A DNA stretch of 64,000 bases from Brotaphodocola faecis (GCF_040096075.1 NZ_JBBMFJ010000015.1:1-64000); one strand, 5' to 3'. Shown: positions 25,627 to 34,693, counted from the first letter of the stretch. A program made the numbers and translations. Notes: a model not told the origin generated them from the sequence alone.

Positions 25627-27096
25627 TTATTGGATCAGCTGAAATAATGACTTGCACGCCGGATAAATCTGCCGGAATTTCTGATACCGCTCTTCGTACT
25701 TTACCACCAGCTCCGATTCCGGCTCCACCGTTTTGGTGATCTTCACCAGCTTCCGGGCTGCCTCCTCCACGCTCGCGTATTCTCCACAGGCAACCGCCGC
25801 CAGCATAGCACCACCCAGCGCCGGTCCTTCCTCGCTCTCAATCATATCGACTTTTAAGTTCATGACATTGGCAATGATCTTTCTCCAAAGCGGACTCTTG
25901 GCTCCGCCGCCGCAGATCTTGGTCCGCTCAATCTGAATGCCAAGGGACTTTGCCACTTCCAGGGAATCCCGCAGCGCAAAAGCCACGCCCTCCAGCACTG
26001 CCTGGGTCATATCTGCCCGGCTGGTGTCCATGGTCATGCCGATGAAGGTACCGCGGGCATTCGGGTCATTGTGCGGGGAACGCTCTCCCATCAGATACGG
26101 CAGAAAATACACATGGTTCTCCCCCAGTTTTGTAATGGCAGCCTGTTCTTTCGCGTAGTCCGAAGTCTGCAGGATTCCGTCCATCCACCATTTGTTACAG
26201 GATGCCGCGCTGAGCATGCATCCCATCAGGTGATAATGGCCGTCTGCATGAGCGAACGCATGCAGCGCATTGTGCCGGTCCACGCCGAATTTTTCAGAGG
26301 AAATGAAAATGGTTCCGCTGGTTCCCAGAGAAATGTTGCACATGCCATCTCCCACCGTACCGGTTCCGACTGCCGCTGCCGCATTATCTCCGGCACCGGC
26401 CGCAACTTTTACTATATGAGGAATTCCCAGCTCATCCGCAATCTCTGGAAGCACAGTTCCCACGCTCTGAAAAGATTCATAGACCCTTGCCAGCTGCTCC
26501 GGGCGGACGCCACAGATCTCGCACATCTTCTTAGACCAGCGGCGGTTCTTTACATCAAACAAAAGCATGCCGGACGCATCGGACACATCGGTACAATGCA
26601 CACCGGTCAGGCGGTACGCGATGTAATCTTTTGGAAGCATGATCTTCGCGATCCGCACAAAGTTCTCCGGCTCCTTGTTTCTGACCCACAAAATCTTCGG
26701 CGCGGTAAAGCCCGTAAAGGCGATATTGGCCGTATATTCCGAAAGTTTTTCTTTGCCGACCACGTGATTCAGGTAATCGCATTCCTCCCAGGTTCGTCCG
26801 TCATTCCAGAGAAGCGCCGGGCGGATTACCTGATCGTCTTTGTCCAGGATCACAAGCCCGTGCATCTGCCCGCCAAAGCTGATGCCCGATACCTGATTTT
26901 TATCACAGTCCGCCAGCAGCTCCTTCAAACCATCCATGGTCTCCGCAAACCAGTCCTCCGGTTTCTGCTCCGACCAGCCCGGATGCGGAAAATAAATGGG
27001 ATACTCCCTCGAAACAATCTTTTTGATCTGGCCGTCTCCGCTCATCAAAAGAAGCTTCACCGCGGATGTTCCAAGATCAATTCCAATATAAAGCAT
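25627..27096 (-). CDS. xylB: Xylulokinase (FGGY family)
   Basis: Carbohydrate kinase of 489 residues with the ASKHA phosphate motifs: YIGIDLGTSAVKLLL at the N terminus, SGISFGGQMHGLV, and the catalytic-loop region GAGDNAAAAVGTG. The family signature near the adenosine site is ICGGGAKSPLWRKIIANV. Best matched to xylulokinase, but FGGY kinases on other ketoses share this form. AAAGGAGG precedes the ATG at 27096. First gene of a kinase-isomerase unit; no transporter is adjacent. Confidence 0.88.
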   Translation of the reverse strand: MLYIGIDLGTSAVKLLLMSGDGQIKKIVSREYPIYFPHPGWSEQKPEDWFAETMDGLKELLADCDKNQVSGISFGGQMHGLVILDKDDQVIRPALLWNDGRTWEECDYLNHVVGKEKLSEYTANIAFTGFTAPKILWVRNKEPENFVRIAKIMLPKDYIAYRLTGVHCTDVSDASGMLLFDVKNRRWSKKMCEICGVRPEQLARVYESFQSVGTVLPEIADELGIPHIVKVAAGAGDNAAAAVGTGTVGDGMCNISLGTSGTIFISSEKFGVDRHNALHAFAHADGHYHLMGCMLSAASCNKWWMDGILQTSDYAKEQAAITKLGENHVYFLPYLMGERSPHNDPNARGTFIGMTMDTSRADMTQAVLEGVAFALRDSLEVAKSLGIQIERTKICGGGAKSPLWRKIIANVMNLKVDMIESEEGPALGGAMLAAVACGEYASVEEAARKLVKITKTVEPESELVVKYEERYQKFRQIYPACKSLFQLIQ

Positions 27097-27156
27097 GTCC
27101 GGCCCTCCTTTTCCGACACACATATTGTTTTTTTATTCATACATAATTCTGTTCTT

Positions 27157-27185
27157 ATCTTATCGTTTTTGCACGCATTTTTCAA
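27157..27185 (-). promoter_or_regulatory. xylB promoter
   Basis: TTGAAA, 17 bases, TAAGAT on the minus strand, 60 bases ahead of xylB. The CIRCE-like repeat lies about 30 bases upstream of the -35. Confidence 0.6.
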
Positions 27186-27215
27186 TACAAATGTCCAAAT
27201 TCTGCCAGTGCGTTA

Positions 27216-27242
27216 TTAGCAGTCTGCATAAAAGAGTGCTAA
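27216..27242. promoter_or_regulatory. CIRCE-like HrcA operator
   Basis: TTAGCAGTC, 9 bases, GAGTGCTAA. The consensus CIRCE is TTAGCACTC-N9-GAGTGCTAA, so only one base differs and the spacer is exact. It lies between the divergent xylB and L25 genes. Confidence 0.65.
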
Positions 27243-27325
27243 TTTCTGAAAATATAGATAATTTTATTATTTTGTATGTTTGTTTTTTTGGTACTTTTTG
27301 AAGGTTCACTTTTTCCCGGAAGTGC

Positions 27326-27331
27326 TATAAT
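27326..27331 (+). promoter_or_regulatory. -10 element ahead of the L25 gene
   Basis: TATAAT about 120 bases before the L25 start; the -35 at 17 bases (GGTTCA) is weak. The stretch from 27243 to 27448 holds nothing else recognisable. Confidence 0.4.
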
Positions 27332-27448
27332 ACAGTCAGTGCAAAAAGAAGAACTTCCTCATAAAGCAAGCTCTCCATCTACACGAATGAAGAAAGATTA
27401 TAAGACCGGATGGATTTTGGCCGGCCATTCAAGTAGGAGGCAATTATT

Positions 27449-28033
27449 ATGATGACGTTAGCAGCTGAAAAAAGAGATCCTGAGGTTAAGGCTAAAAAAT
27501 TAAGAAGAGAGGGTTACACCACCGGTGTTCTGTACGGTCGTGAAATGAAAGAAAACGTAGCCCTGAAATACGCAGAAAAAGATGCTTTAAGCTTCATTAA
27601 GAAGGCAAAAGAAGGCGCACAGACCATGCTGGATATCTCCGGTGAAAAGGTCGATGCCCTGGTAAAGAATATTGATTACGATCCGCTCAGCAAGAAGATT
27701 CTGGCACTGGATTTCCAAGCTCTGGTTGCTGGTGAAGTGGTAGCCGCCACCGTTCCGGTTACCTTCCTCAATGAAGAGGTTGTACAGGGTGTCTTCGAAC
27801 CGGAGATTACCGAGATCCACTACAAAGCAGATCCGGCACATCTTCTTGACCCGATTGAAATTGATCTGGCTAAGCTTCCGCAGGGAACCAAGACTCTGTA
27901 TGTGAAGGATCTGAAACTGGAAGAGAAAGGTGTTACCGTAACCACCACTGCTGATTCCCAGCTGTTCCACATTGGCGAATACGCAAAGGCTGAGGAAGAG
28001 GACGAAGAAACGGAAGAAAAACCGGCTAAATAA
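27449..28033 (+). CDS. rplY: Ribosomal protein L25/general stress protein CTC
   Basis: 5S-rRNA-binding protein of the CTC form, 194 residues: an N-terminal L25 domain (RREGYTTGVLYGR) and a C-terminal TL5 beta domain (VPVTFLNEEVVQGVF), with an acidic tail rich in Glu and Asp. In Bacillus the homologue is stress-induced, which is of interest given the CIRCE-like site upstream. GGAGG precedes two adjacent ATGs (27449, 27452). Own terminator downstream. Confidence 0.93.
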   Translation: MMTLAAEKRDPEVKAKKLRREGYTTGVLYGREMKENVALKYAEKDALSFIKKAKEGAQTMLDISGEKVDALVKNIDYDPLSKKILALDFQALVAGEVVAATVPVTFLNEEVVQGVFEPEITEIHYKADPAHLLDPIEIDLAKLPQGTKTLYVKDLKLEEKGVTVTTTADSQLFHIGEYAKAEEEDEETEEKPAK

Positions 28034-28046
28034 GTCTGGCAAAACA

Positions 28047-28089
28047 AAAGTCCCGGAAAGCAGGCATTCTCGCTGCTTTCCGGGACTTT
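28047..28089. terminator. Terminator after the L25 gene
   Basis: AAAGTCCCGGAAAGCAG pairs with CTGCTTTCCGGGACTTT; strong on both strands. Confidence 0.85.
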
Positions 28090-28109
28090 CTGCTTTGCAG
28101 TTTTTCAGT

Positions 28110-28700
28110 CTATTCCTGTCTCAGATTTCCCTTTGCGATATTCTCTTTCAGAATTTTGTCTGTCACCTCAAACAGCTTCTCCGATCCTTCGCGGGTCCGG
28201 GACTGTCTTCCGTATACCTGCTTTGCGGTCACATCGTGGTTTTTCCAGTCGCCACCGTCGTTGCTGTTGTTTAAGATAAGTGGCTGCAGATTATCCAATG
28301 CTCTGGCAAACTTCGCCTCCGGGGTCTTTCGCTCCTCGAACTCGTCGAAAATTGTCACCAGATTTGCCTTCTGATCTTCCGGAAGCATGGAATACAGGCG
28401 CTCTTTCGCTGCCTCTTCCCGCGCTTTCTGGGTCTTTAAGCCCTCCGCATCGTAAGCATAAGTGTCTCCCGCGTCAATCTCCACCACATCGTGGATCAGG
28501 CACATGAGCATAACCCGGGCCACATCAATCTTTTCATTGGAATACTCCTGTAACAGATAGGCCATGATGGCCATGTGCCAGGCATGCTCCGCATCGTTCT
28601 CATTGCGCCCGTGGCCGCTTAAATGGGTCTGGCGGAAAATATTTTTCTCTTTATCAATCTCCAGAATAAAATCCAGCTGCTTCTGTAAACGCTCGTCCAT
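28110..28700 (-). CDS. HD-domain phosphohydrolase (YfbR/HDDC2-like)
   Basis: A metal-dependent phosphohydrolase of 196 residues. HD ligands are visible as NDAEHAWHMA (first His), LIHDVVEIDAGD (His-Asp) and a later Asp in RALDNLQPL. Relatives are 5'-deoxynucleotidases, so a nucleotide substrate is likely but not proved. The ATG at 28700 is preceded by AGAGGAAA. Single gene between converging L25 and divergent kdgK. Confidence 0.85.
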   Translation of the reverse strand: MDERLQKQLDFILEIDKEKNIFRQTHLSGHGRNENDAEHAWHMAIMAYLLQEYSNEKIDVARVMLMCLIHDVVEIDAGDTYAYDAEGLKTQKAREEAAKERLYSMLPEDQKANLVTIFDEFEERKTPEAKFARALDNLQPLILNNSNDGGDWKNHDVTAKQVYGRQSRTREGSEKLFEVTDKILKENIAKGNLRQE

Positions 28701-28897
28701 GATGTTTCCTCTGCTTTCTGTCTTCAACAATTTTTTCCGTTCCTTATCATACCATACTTTTTACGGTCTTTCAGCCATAACCTGCAGAAAAATTCCTACC
28801 CACTGTACAGTGACAAAATCCATGTTATAATATAACGAGTAAGAAGAAACACCACACATCAAATACAGAAATCTCACTCTGAAAGGATGATCTTTTC

Positions 28898-29917
28898 GTG
28901 AAAATACTTACCTTTGGAGAAATCATGCTCCGTTTAAAAACTCCGGAACACCTTCGTATCGTGCAGGCAGACGGTTTTGAAGCCAGCTATGGAGGCGCCG
29001 AATCCAATGTAGCCGTATCTCTCGCCACCTTGGGTGATGATGCCGCATTTCTGACAAAGCTTCCGAAAAATCCGGTGGGCGATGCCGCCTTCAATGAGCT
29101 TCGCCGCTACGGTGTCGATACCTCCCGCATTCTGCGGGGCGGCGCGCGGCTTGGCATCTATTTCTTTGAAAAAGGAAGTGATATCCGCCCCACAAGTGTC
29201 CTCTATGACCGGGCCGGAAGCGCCCTGGCTGAGGCAGACGCAGATGAATTTAACTGGGAGGCACTGCTTTCCGGCATTGATATCTTCTTCTTTTCCGGCG
29301 TGACCCCGGCCATCAGCCCTTCCGTAGAGCAGGCTGTTTTTGGCGCACTGAAATACTGCCACAGCCACGGCATTACCGTCATCTGTGACTTAAACTACCG
29401 GACAAAAATGTGGTCTCAGGAAAAGGCCCAGTCTGTCATGAAGGAGCTGATGCAGTACGTGGACCTGTGCATTGCCAATGACGAGGACTTTGAAGCCACC
29501 CTGGGCATTCACGCCTTTGACGGTGACATGGCCCACGGCATCGACCAGATTGAGACCTACCGCCAGGGCATACTGAAAATTCAGGAGCTTTACCCGAACT
29601 GCAAGGCTGTAGCCAGTGTTCTGCGCAATCTGAAAACCGCTGAGGACGGCGAATGGATGGGCATTTACTTAAAGGATGGACACTTCTACGAAAGCCCCAT
29701 CCATACCGTACACAGCCTGGAAGCCGTGGGCGCTGGAGATGCCTTCGCCGGAGCTTTGATCCACGGTCTGGTGCACGGGTTCTCCCCCCAGAAGCTCATC
29801 GACTTTTCCATCACCGCCAGTGTCATGAAACTGATGATCCAGCACGACTTCAACCTGGTGAGCGAGGAAGAAATTCTCCGGATCATGAAAACCGGGGAAA
29901 CCAACGTGATTCGGTAA
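28898..29917 (+). CDS. kdgK: PfkB-family sugar kinase, likely 2-dehydro-3-deoxygluconokinase
   Basis: Ribokinase-fold kinase of 339 residues: N-terminal TFGEIMLRL, the substrate-lid region GGAESNVAVSLATLG, and the PfkB signature GAGDAFAGALIHGL with the catalytic Asp. The best family match is KDG kinase, which makes KDPG for the Entner-Doudoroff aldolase; no eda gene lies in the window. It starts with GTG, with AAGGA ten bases upstream. It converges on the sugar-acid operon and is transcribed separately. Confidence 0.85.
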   Translation: MKILTFGEIMLRLKTPEHLRIVQADGFEASYGGAESNVAVSLATLGDDAAFLTKLPKNPVGDAAFNELRRYGVDTSRILRGGARLGIYFFEKGSDIRPTSVLYDRAGSALAEADADEFNWEALLSGIDIFFFSGVTPAISPSVEQAVFGALKYCHSHGITVICDLNYRTKMWSQEKAQSVMKELMQYVDLCIANDEDFEATLGIHAFDGDMAHGIDQIETYRQGILKIQELYPNCKAVASVLRNLKTAEDGEWMGIYLKDGHFYESPIHTVHSLEAVGAGDAFAGALIHGLVHGFSPQKLIDFSITASVMKLMIQHDFNLVSEEEILRIMKTGETNVIR

Positions 29918-29934
29918 AAAATCCAAAACAAAAA

Positions 29935-29978
29935 GTGCCATTCCAGACTGTCACGCAACAGCCGGAACGGCACTTTTT
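29935..29978. terminator. Bidirectional terminator between kdgK and pdxA2
   Basis: GTGCC-TTCC stem pairing with GGAA-GGCAC, with an inner CTG/CAG stem, and flanking A and T runs. Confidence 0.85.
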
Positions 29979-29982
29979 TATC

Positions 29983-31017
29983 TTATTTTCGGTTATTCGC
30001 AAACATCACTGCGTATTCAATGGAATTGCGCAGGCTCAGTTCGCTGGCGGTGCCGGTTCCTGCCTGGTCAAAGGCGGTTCCGTGATCTACCGATACGCGG
30101 ATAATCGGAAGTCCCAGCGTGATATTCACACCGGAAACGGCATCCCACGCGTGTTTCTCCTGATTGTATACAAAGCCGACAACCTTTAACGGAATGTGTC
30201 CCTGATCATGGTACATGGCAACGACAATATCATACCAGCCGCCTCTTGCTTTGGAGAACAAGCTGTCCGGCGGTACCGGGCCGTCTGCGTTGATGCCCTC
30301 TGCCTGCGCAGCTTCGATTGCCGGGATGATCTCGTCAATCTCCTCATGACCGAATAAGCCATGCTCGCCGCTGTGCGGGTTCAGTCCTGCCACGCCAATC
30401 TTCGGCTCTTTGATGCCAAGCTCTTTGCAGGCCTTGTCCGCAATGCGGATGACATCCAGCACACGCTGTTTCTTCACGCGGTCGCAGGCCTCACGCAGAG
30501 ATACGTGCGTAGAAACATGAACAACCCGCAGGTTCTCATGCGCCAGCATCATGGTATAGTTTTTGGTTCCGGTCATCTCTGCGTAAATCTCCGTATGGCC
30601 GGAATAATGATGGCCGGCAAGGTTGACTGCCTCTTTGTTAAAAGCATTGGTAACGGTGGCATCTACTTTATGGTCCATAGCCAGATGAATCACTTTGGCT
30701 ACATACTGGAATGCTGCCTCGCCGCACATAGCGGAAACCTCACCGCGTTTTAACTTGTCCATATCTACCAGGCCCATATCCAGAACATCGATGGTGCCAT
30801 ATTCATACTTTGCCTCGCTGATATCCTGAATCGGATTGATTTTCATCTCCGTATGTCCCACGATCGGCAGAGCTGCCTCCATCACACAGGCATCACCAAC
30901 CACAACCGGGCGGCACAGATCGTATAATGACTTGTCCGCAAATGCCTTTACCGTGATTTCCGGTCCGATGCTGGCCGGATCTCCCATGGTAATTCCCACA
31001 ATTTTCTTTTCACTCAT
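29983..31017 (-). CDS. pdxA2: PdxA2-type 4-phospho-sugar-acid dehydrogenase
   Basis: Metal- and NAD-dependent beta-decarboxylating dehydrogenase of 344 residues. It opens with GITMGDPASIGPE, then TDAFNKEA-type and GHTEIYAEMTG metal/His regions, and GLNPHSGEHGLFG. PdxA2 paralogues oxidise 4-phospho-D-threonate or -D-erythronate to dihydroxyacetone phosphate and CO2. Its place with a DUF1537 kinase supports that role rather than vitamin B6 synthesis. AGGAGG precedes the ATG at 31017. It is cut off from kdgT by a hairpin and a 133-bp element. Confidence 0.88.
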   Translation of the reverse strand: MSEKKIVGITMGDPASIGPEITVKAFADKSLYDLCRPVVVGDACVMEAALPIVGHTEMKINPIQDISEAKYEYGTIDVLDMGLVDMDKLKRGEVSAMCGEAAFQYVAKVIHLAMDHKVDATVTNAFNKEAVNLAGHHYSGHTEIYAEMTGTKNYTMMLAHENLRVVHVSTHVSLREACDRVKKQRVLDVIRIADKACKELGIKEPKIGVAGLNPHSGEHGLFGHEEIDEIIPAIEAAQAEGINADGPVPPDSLFSKARGGWYDIVVAMYHDQGHIPLKVVGFVYNQEKHAWDAVSGVNITLGLPIIRVSVDHGTAFDQAGTGTASELSLRNSIEYAVMFANNRK

Positions 31018-31050
31018 CGGTAACAGTCCTCCTGAAATTTTTCCATATTC

Positions 31051-31183
31051 GTAACTGTTCAGTACCTTCACAGTTACGGGCAAAAATCCATTGAAAATTG
31101 CCTTCGGCAATGGGATTTTTGCCTGCAAGCCCATGTTTTCATACGGTCAGCGCAGTGAATGCGCAGACCTACTGAACAGTTAC
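31051..31183. mobile_element. 133-bp non-autonomous inverted-repeat element, copy A
   Basis: Perfect 14-bp terminal inverted repeats (GTAACTGTTCAGTA / TACTGAACAGTTAC) bound a 133-bp unit with no coding capacity and an internal stem-loop (AAAAATCC...GGATTTTT region with a TTCGG-type loop). It is flanked by a perfect 8-bp target duplication CCATATTC (31043-31050, 31184-31191). The copy at 58639 has the same length in inverse orientation, with only a handful of differences. Confidence 0.88.
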
Positions 31184-31203
31184 CCATATTCTATCTTACA
31201 TGG

Positions 31204-31237
31204 AAAGGACCGGAGGCGTCAATCCATCCGGTCCTTT
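31204..31237. terminator. Hairpin between kdgT and pdxA2
   Basis: AAAGGACCGGA pairs with TCCGGTCCTTT around a 12-base loop. The T-run after it is short, so it may be a partial terminator or a processing site that sets pdxA2 expression apart. Confidence 0.55.
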
Positions 31238-31253
31238 TCTAAACAACACCTTA

Positions 31254-32213
31254 TTACTTCTTAGCTGCTCTGCGCTTTTCCTCCATTTTGTGAAGGGTAG
31301 ATACCAGCAGCGGACAGCAGATTGCTGTAACAATGATTGCTGCGGTGATCTGAGCGGTTGCTGCTTCAGATACTGCTAACAGGGTTGCGTCTACTGCTGC
31401 TACAGATGCCGGAGTTGCTGCTGCATTTCCTGCTGTGGTACCAATAGCACCGCCAACCTCAGGATAGTCCATCTTTAACAGTTTGTAAACCAGGTAGCCT
31501 GCAAGACCAGTAATCACGGTACATCCAACACCTAAGAGGATACCAGGAGCGCCTGCCTTTAACAGGTTCATGATATTTAAGCCTGCGCCCAGCGGGAATG
31601 CGAAGAACGGGATCAGCATGGAAGCACCCGGCTCGCAGAATTTACGGATATCTTCATCCAGGTTACCAAGGATACATCCGACAATAACCGGAATGATACA
31701 TCCAACCAGAACGGACATCGGGATTTTTGCAACACCAGCAGCGCCTAATGCGACCATGGTGAAAAACGGGCCATCGTTGATGGACAGGATGGATACTGCG
31801 CCTACATCGGTTGCGTCACCATACTCACCTGCAAGAGCTGCGTACAGACCACCGTTGGAGTTTGCCAGGGCACCTACGATTGCCAGGGTAGAAAGGCCAA
31901 GGAAACCAGCTTCACCAAAAAGCTTGCCACAGATCAGGCCGATGATGATACCCATACCAACTTTTACAAGCGTGATCGTTACACCTTTATAAATCGTTAC
32001 GCCGGCTTTCTTGAAGTTGATGGTTGTCGCGTTACAGAAAATGAACACTGCCAGGATCGGCATTGCGCCGGATTTCCACAGATATGTGGTAAACGTACCA
32101 TCAAACATGGTCCAGATGGTGCCGCCGAAAAAGGTATTGATGATGGCACCTAACAGCAGCGGAACTACCATCAGTCCGCCAGGAATCTTTTTCACAGTTT
32201 TTAAAATGTTCAT
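31254..32213 (-). CDS. kdgT: KdgT-family sugar-acid permease
   Basis: Integral membrane carrier of 319 residues with about ten hydrophobic segments, matching 2-keto-3-deoxygluconate permease (NILKTVKKIPGGLMVVPLLLGA at the start, broken here by no gaps; GGTTAGNAAATPASVAA near the C terminus). In this operon the substrate may be the four-carbon or related hydroxy-acid handled by the DUF1537 kinase rather than KDG; the nearby kdgK keeps KDG possible. It starts 22 bases after the glycerate kinase. Confidence 0.88.
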   Translation of the reverse strand: MNILKTVKKIPGGLMVVPLLLGAIINTFFGGTIWTMFDGTFTTYLWKSGAMPILAVFIFCNATTINFKKAGVTIYKGVTITLVKVGMGIIIGLICGKLFGEAGFLGLSTLAIVGALANSNGGLYAALAGEYGDATDVGAVSILSINDGPFFTMVALGAAGVAKIPMSVLVGCIIPVIVGCILGNLDEDIRKFCEPGASMLIPFFAFPLGAGLNIMNLLKAGAPGILLGVGCTVITGLAGYLVYKLLKMDYPEVGGAIGTTAGNAAATPASVAAVDATLLAVSEAATAQITAAIIVTAICCPLLVSTLHKMEEKRRAAKK

Positions 32214-32235
32214 GTAGTTATCCCCCTATCTGGCA

Positions 32236-33366
32236 CTATTTTGCTGCCAGTAATCTTAAAATGTTATCGACTGTGTAGCCAAGATTTTCCTTGCTGTGAT
32301 GACGGCTGATGGAGAAATCCTGCGGCAGGCGGTTGATCGGGAATACCGCGGTCACGCCCATCTCGTAAGCTTTATCAATCTCACTGTCATCTGCTCCGCC
32401 TACAACAGCGATTACATTTTTATTCTGTTTCTTTGCGCGTTCCGCAATGCCGATCACGACTTTTCCGCGCAGGCTCTGGGAATCCAGCTTGCCCTCGCCG
32501 GTAATGATGTAATCCGCGTCTTTGATCATCTCATCGAAGTTTACGGTATCCAGAACAGTCTGAATGCCCATCTGGAGACGGGAACCAAAGAAAGCGATCA
32601 TGCCGGCACCCATAGCACCTGCTGCGCCGGTGCCAGGTACCTGGCTGATATCCTCGCCGGTTGCCTCGGCAATCACACGGCTTAAGTTCTTAATTCCTGC
32701 GTCCAGTTCTTCTACCATGGCCTCATCAGCACCCTTCTGAGGTCCGAAAATGTAGGAGGCACCGGTCGGTCCGTACATCGGATTGTCGATATCACACATG
32801 GTAACAATCTCAACCTGATCCAGAACCTTTGCCCTGCCGCTTAAATCAATTTTCGCGATATCCGCGGTAGTTCCGCCGGTCGGAACGAACTCCTTGCCGT
32901 CTTTGTCATAAAATTTAATGCCAACTGCAGCGGCTGCTCCGCATCCGCCATCGTTGGTACTGGATCCGCCCAGACCTACAATGATCTTCTCCACGCCACT
33001 CTCTGCTGCCGCAAGGATCAGCTGTCCAACACCGTAAGTTGTGGTCAGTTTCGGATTCTTTCTGTCTTCCACCAACGGAAGTCCTGCGCAGGAAGCCATC
33101 TCGATAACCGCGGTTTTTCCTTCATGAATCAGTCCGTAGTAGGACTCCATATCCTCAAAGTAAGGATTCTTTACGGTTACAGACACCTTACTGCCGCCAA
33201 GCGCAGTCAGAAACGCATCTACGGAGCCTTCTCCACCGTCCGCTACCGGGACACACGCGGTTTCTGCGCCCGGGAAATGCTTTTCTACTTTTTCTTTCGC
33301 GATTTCACAGATCTGTTCAGAACTTAAGGTTCCCTTGAAAGAATCCGGTATCAGAATAAATTTCAT
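32236..33366 (-). CDS. Glycerate 2-kinase (GarK/GlxK type)
   Basis: Class II glycerate kinase of 376 residues: ILIPDSFKGTLSS at the N terminus, VADGGEGSVDAFL, and VGLGGSSTNDGGCGAAAAVG, then GAAGAMGAGM and the ITGEGKLDSQSLRGKV motif near the C terminus. It phosphorylates D-glycerate to 2-phosphoglycerate, linking sugar-acid breakdown to glycolysis. The gaps to larA and kdgT are about 20 bases, so one transcript is likely. Confidence 0.92.
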   Translation of the reverse strand: MKFILIPDSFKGTLSSEQICEIAKEKVEKHFPGAETACVPVADGGEGSVDAFLTALGGSKVSVTVKNPYFEDMESYYGLIHEGKTAVIEMASCAGLPLVEDRKNPKLTTTYGVGQLILAAAESGVEKIIVGLGGSSTNDGGCGAAAAVGIKFYDKDGKEFVPTGGTTADIAKIDLSGRAKVLDQVEIVTMCDIDNPMYGPTGASYIFGPQKGADEAMVEELDAGIKNLSRVIAEATGEDISQVPGTGAAGAMGAGMIAFFGSRLQMGIQTVLDTVNFDEMIKDADYIITGEGKLDSQSLRGKVVIGIAERAKKQNKNVIAVVGGADDSEIDKAYEMGVTAVFPINRLPQDFSISRHHSKENLGYTVDNILRLLAAK

Positions 33367-33385
33367 GATAATCCCCCTCTTTTGT

Positions 33386-34663
33386 TTACTCTCTTACGAT
33401 AACAGATACACCATCCGGAATTACGGTTACTTTGTAATCGTCTTTCTTTACGATTGCTTTTGCCTTCTCCATAGCCTCTTCCATGCTGTGAGCCGGAACC
33501 ATATGTAAGTCTTCTACCAACTGGTCATCGCAGGAAGAAACAAATACAACCGTTGCCTTTAACAGCAGTCTTGCGAAGATCTGGGACTGCCACTGGTCAA
33601 TGATGGTCTCCTCCGGTTTTCTGTCCAGGAAGGTCTTCATCATGCGGTTCAAATCTTTCTCATCGCGGAAGGTCTCATGGAAGTATTTGCCGCCGTGTCC
33701 GTCTGCTGCCTTGGAAAGCATGATGATCACGCCACCCTCTTTTACGGTAGCCTCTGCAGCGGTCATTCCCTTTACAGACTGGTAAATGTTCTGATCCAGC
33801 GGATAACCACCGTTGGTGGAAATGACGATGTCTGCCGGGATTGCGTCTACCTGACACTTGGAAGCCAGGAACTCACGGCCAACTCTGTGAGCCAGATCAC
33901 AGTCACCTGCAACAGCGAAGATCGGATCATGTGCTGCGTCAATGACAACGTTCACAATGAAGTCCAGTCTTGCTGCTCTTGCTGCATACAGCATATCGTT
34001 ATGGACCGGGTTGCCTTCGATTACGCCGGTACGCGCGTGCGGGTCTGCGATGAATCCAGAGTTGTGGTTGTACATAACAGTCTCACGGCTTGCAACACCC
34101 GGAAGCACACTCTTTCTGCCGCCGGAGAAACCAGCGAAGAAATGCGGCTCAATAAAGCCCTCTGCTACTAATAAGTCAGCCTCTGCAGCCAGACGGTTAA
34201 TGATCAGGTTGCCGCCGGACGGAAGTTTTCCCAGGTAAACCAGGTTGTCTTTGTCGTCACAGTCATGAACTACAATTTTCTCATTTGCCATGATCTCCGG
34301 TCCAAATTTTGCTGCCAGCTCCTCTTTCGTGGTGCTTCTGTGAAGACCGGTGGAAATCAGAATGGTGATATCTGCATCCGGGTTTCCTTTCCGGATCTCA
34401 GCCAGGATCAGAGGCATCATGATATGGCTCGGAACCGGTCTGGTATGATCAGAAGAAATCACAACGACCTTTTTCTTTCCTGCTGCCATGTCGCACAGTC
34501 TCGGAGTTCCGATTGGATGCTCCAGAGCCTCCTGAACCAGTTCTGCGCCACTCTTCGGTGCTTTATAGCTATGAAGTTCAGATAAAAGGACACCGGCAAA
34601 ATGCTCGTCCTCAATCTTTGCAGTTAATTTTTCTTTTCCGTAAGGTAATAAAAATTCTTTCAT
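33386..34663 (-). CDS. larA: LarA-family nickel-pincer 2-hydroxyacid racemase
   Basis: A 425-residue protein of the nickel-dependent lactate racemase family. The residues described for Lactobacillus plantarum LarA fall at identical numbers: Arg75, His108, His174, Lys184 (cofactor attachment), His200, Tyr294, Gln295 and Lys298, within DHTRPVPS, EPHFFAGFSGGRK and YQSVKG. It should therefore interconvert 2-hydroxyacid stereoisomers. The operon suggests a sugar acid such as threonate, erythronate or glycerate, while the conserved Arg75/Gln295 pair leaves lactate open. The cofactor genes larB, larC and larE are not in the window. Confidence 0.88.
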   Translation of the reverse strand: MKEFLLPYGKEKLTAKIEDEHFAGVLLSELHSYKAPKSGAELVQEALEHPIGTPRLCDMAAGKKKVVVISSDHTRPVPSHIMMPLILAEIRKGNPDADITILISTGLHRSTTKEELAAKFGPEIMANEKIVVHDCDDKDNLVYLGKLPSGGNLIINRLAAEADLLVAEGFIEPHFFAGFSGGRKSVLPGVASRETVMYNHNSGFIADPHARTGVIEGNPVHNDMLYAARAARLDFIVNVVIDAAHDPIFAVAGDCDLAHRVGREFLASKCQVDAIPADIVISTNGGYPLDQNIYQSVKGMTAAEATVKEGGVIIMLSKAADGHGGKYFHETFRDEKDLNRMMKTFLDRKPEETIIDQWQSQIFARLLLKATVVFVSSCDDQLVEDLHMVPAHSMEEAMEKAKAIVKKDDYKVTVIPDGVSVIVRE

Positions 34664-34693
34664 TGTAACTCCTCCTTTATGATGTATAAGAAT

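Noticed and set aside
26071..27219. 382-codon open frame on the plus strand opposite xylB
   Set aside because: It is the antisense shadow of a clear kinase gene; no ribosome-binding site and no recognisable domain.
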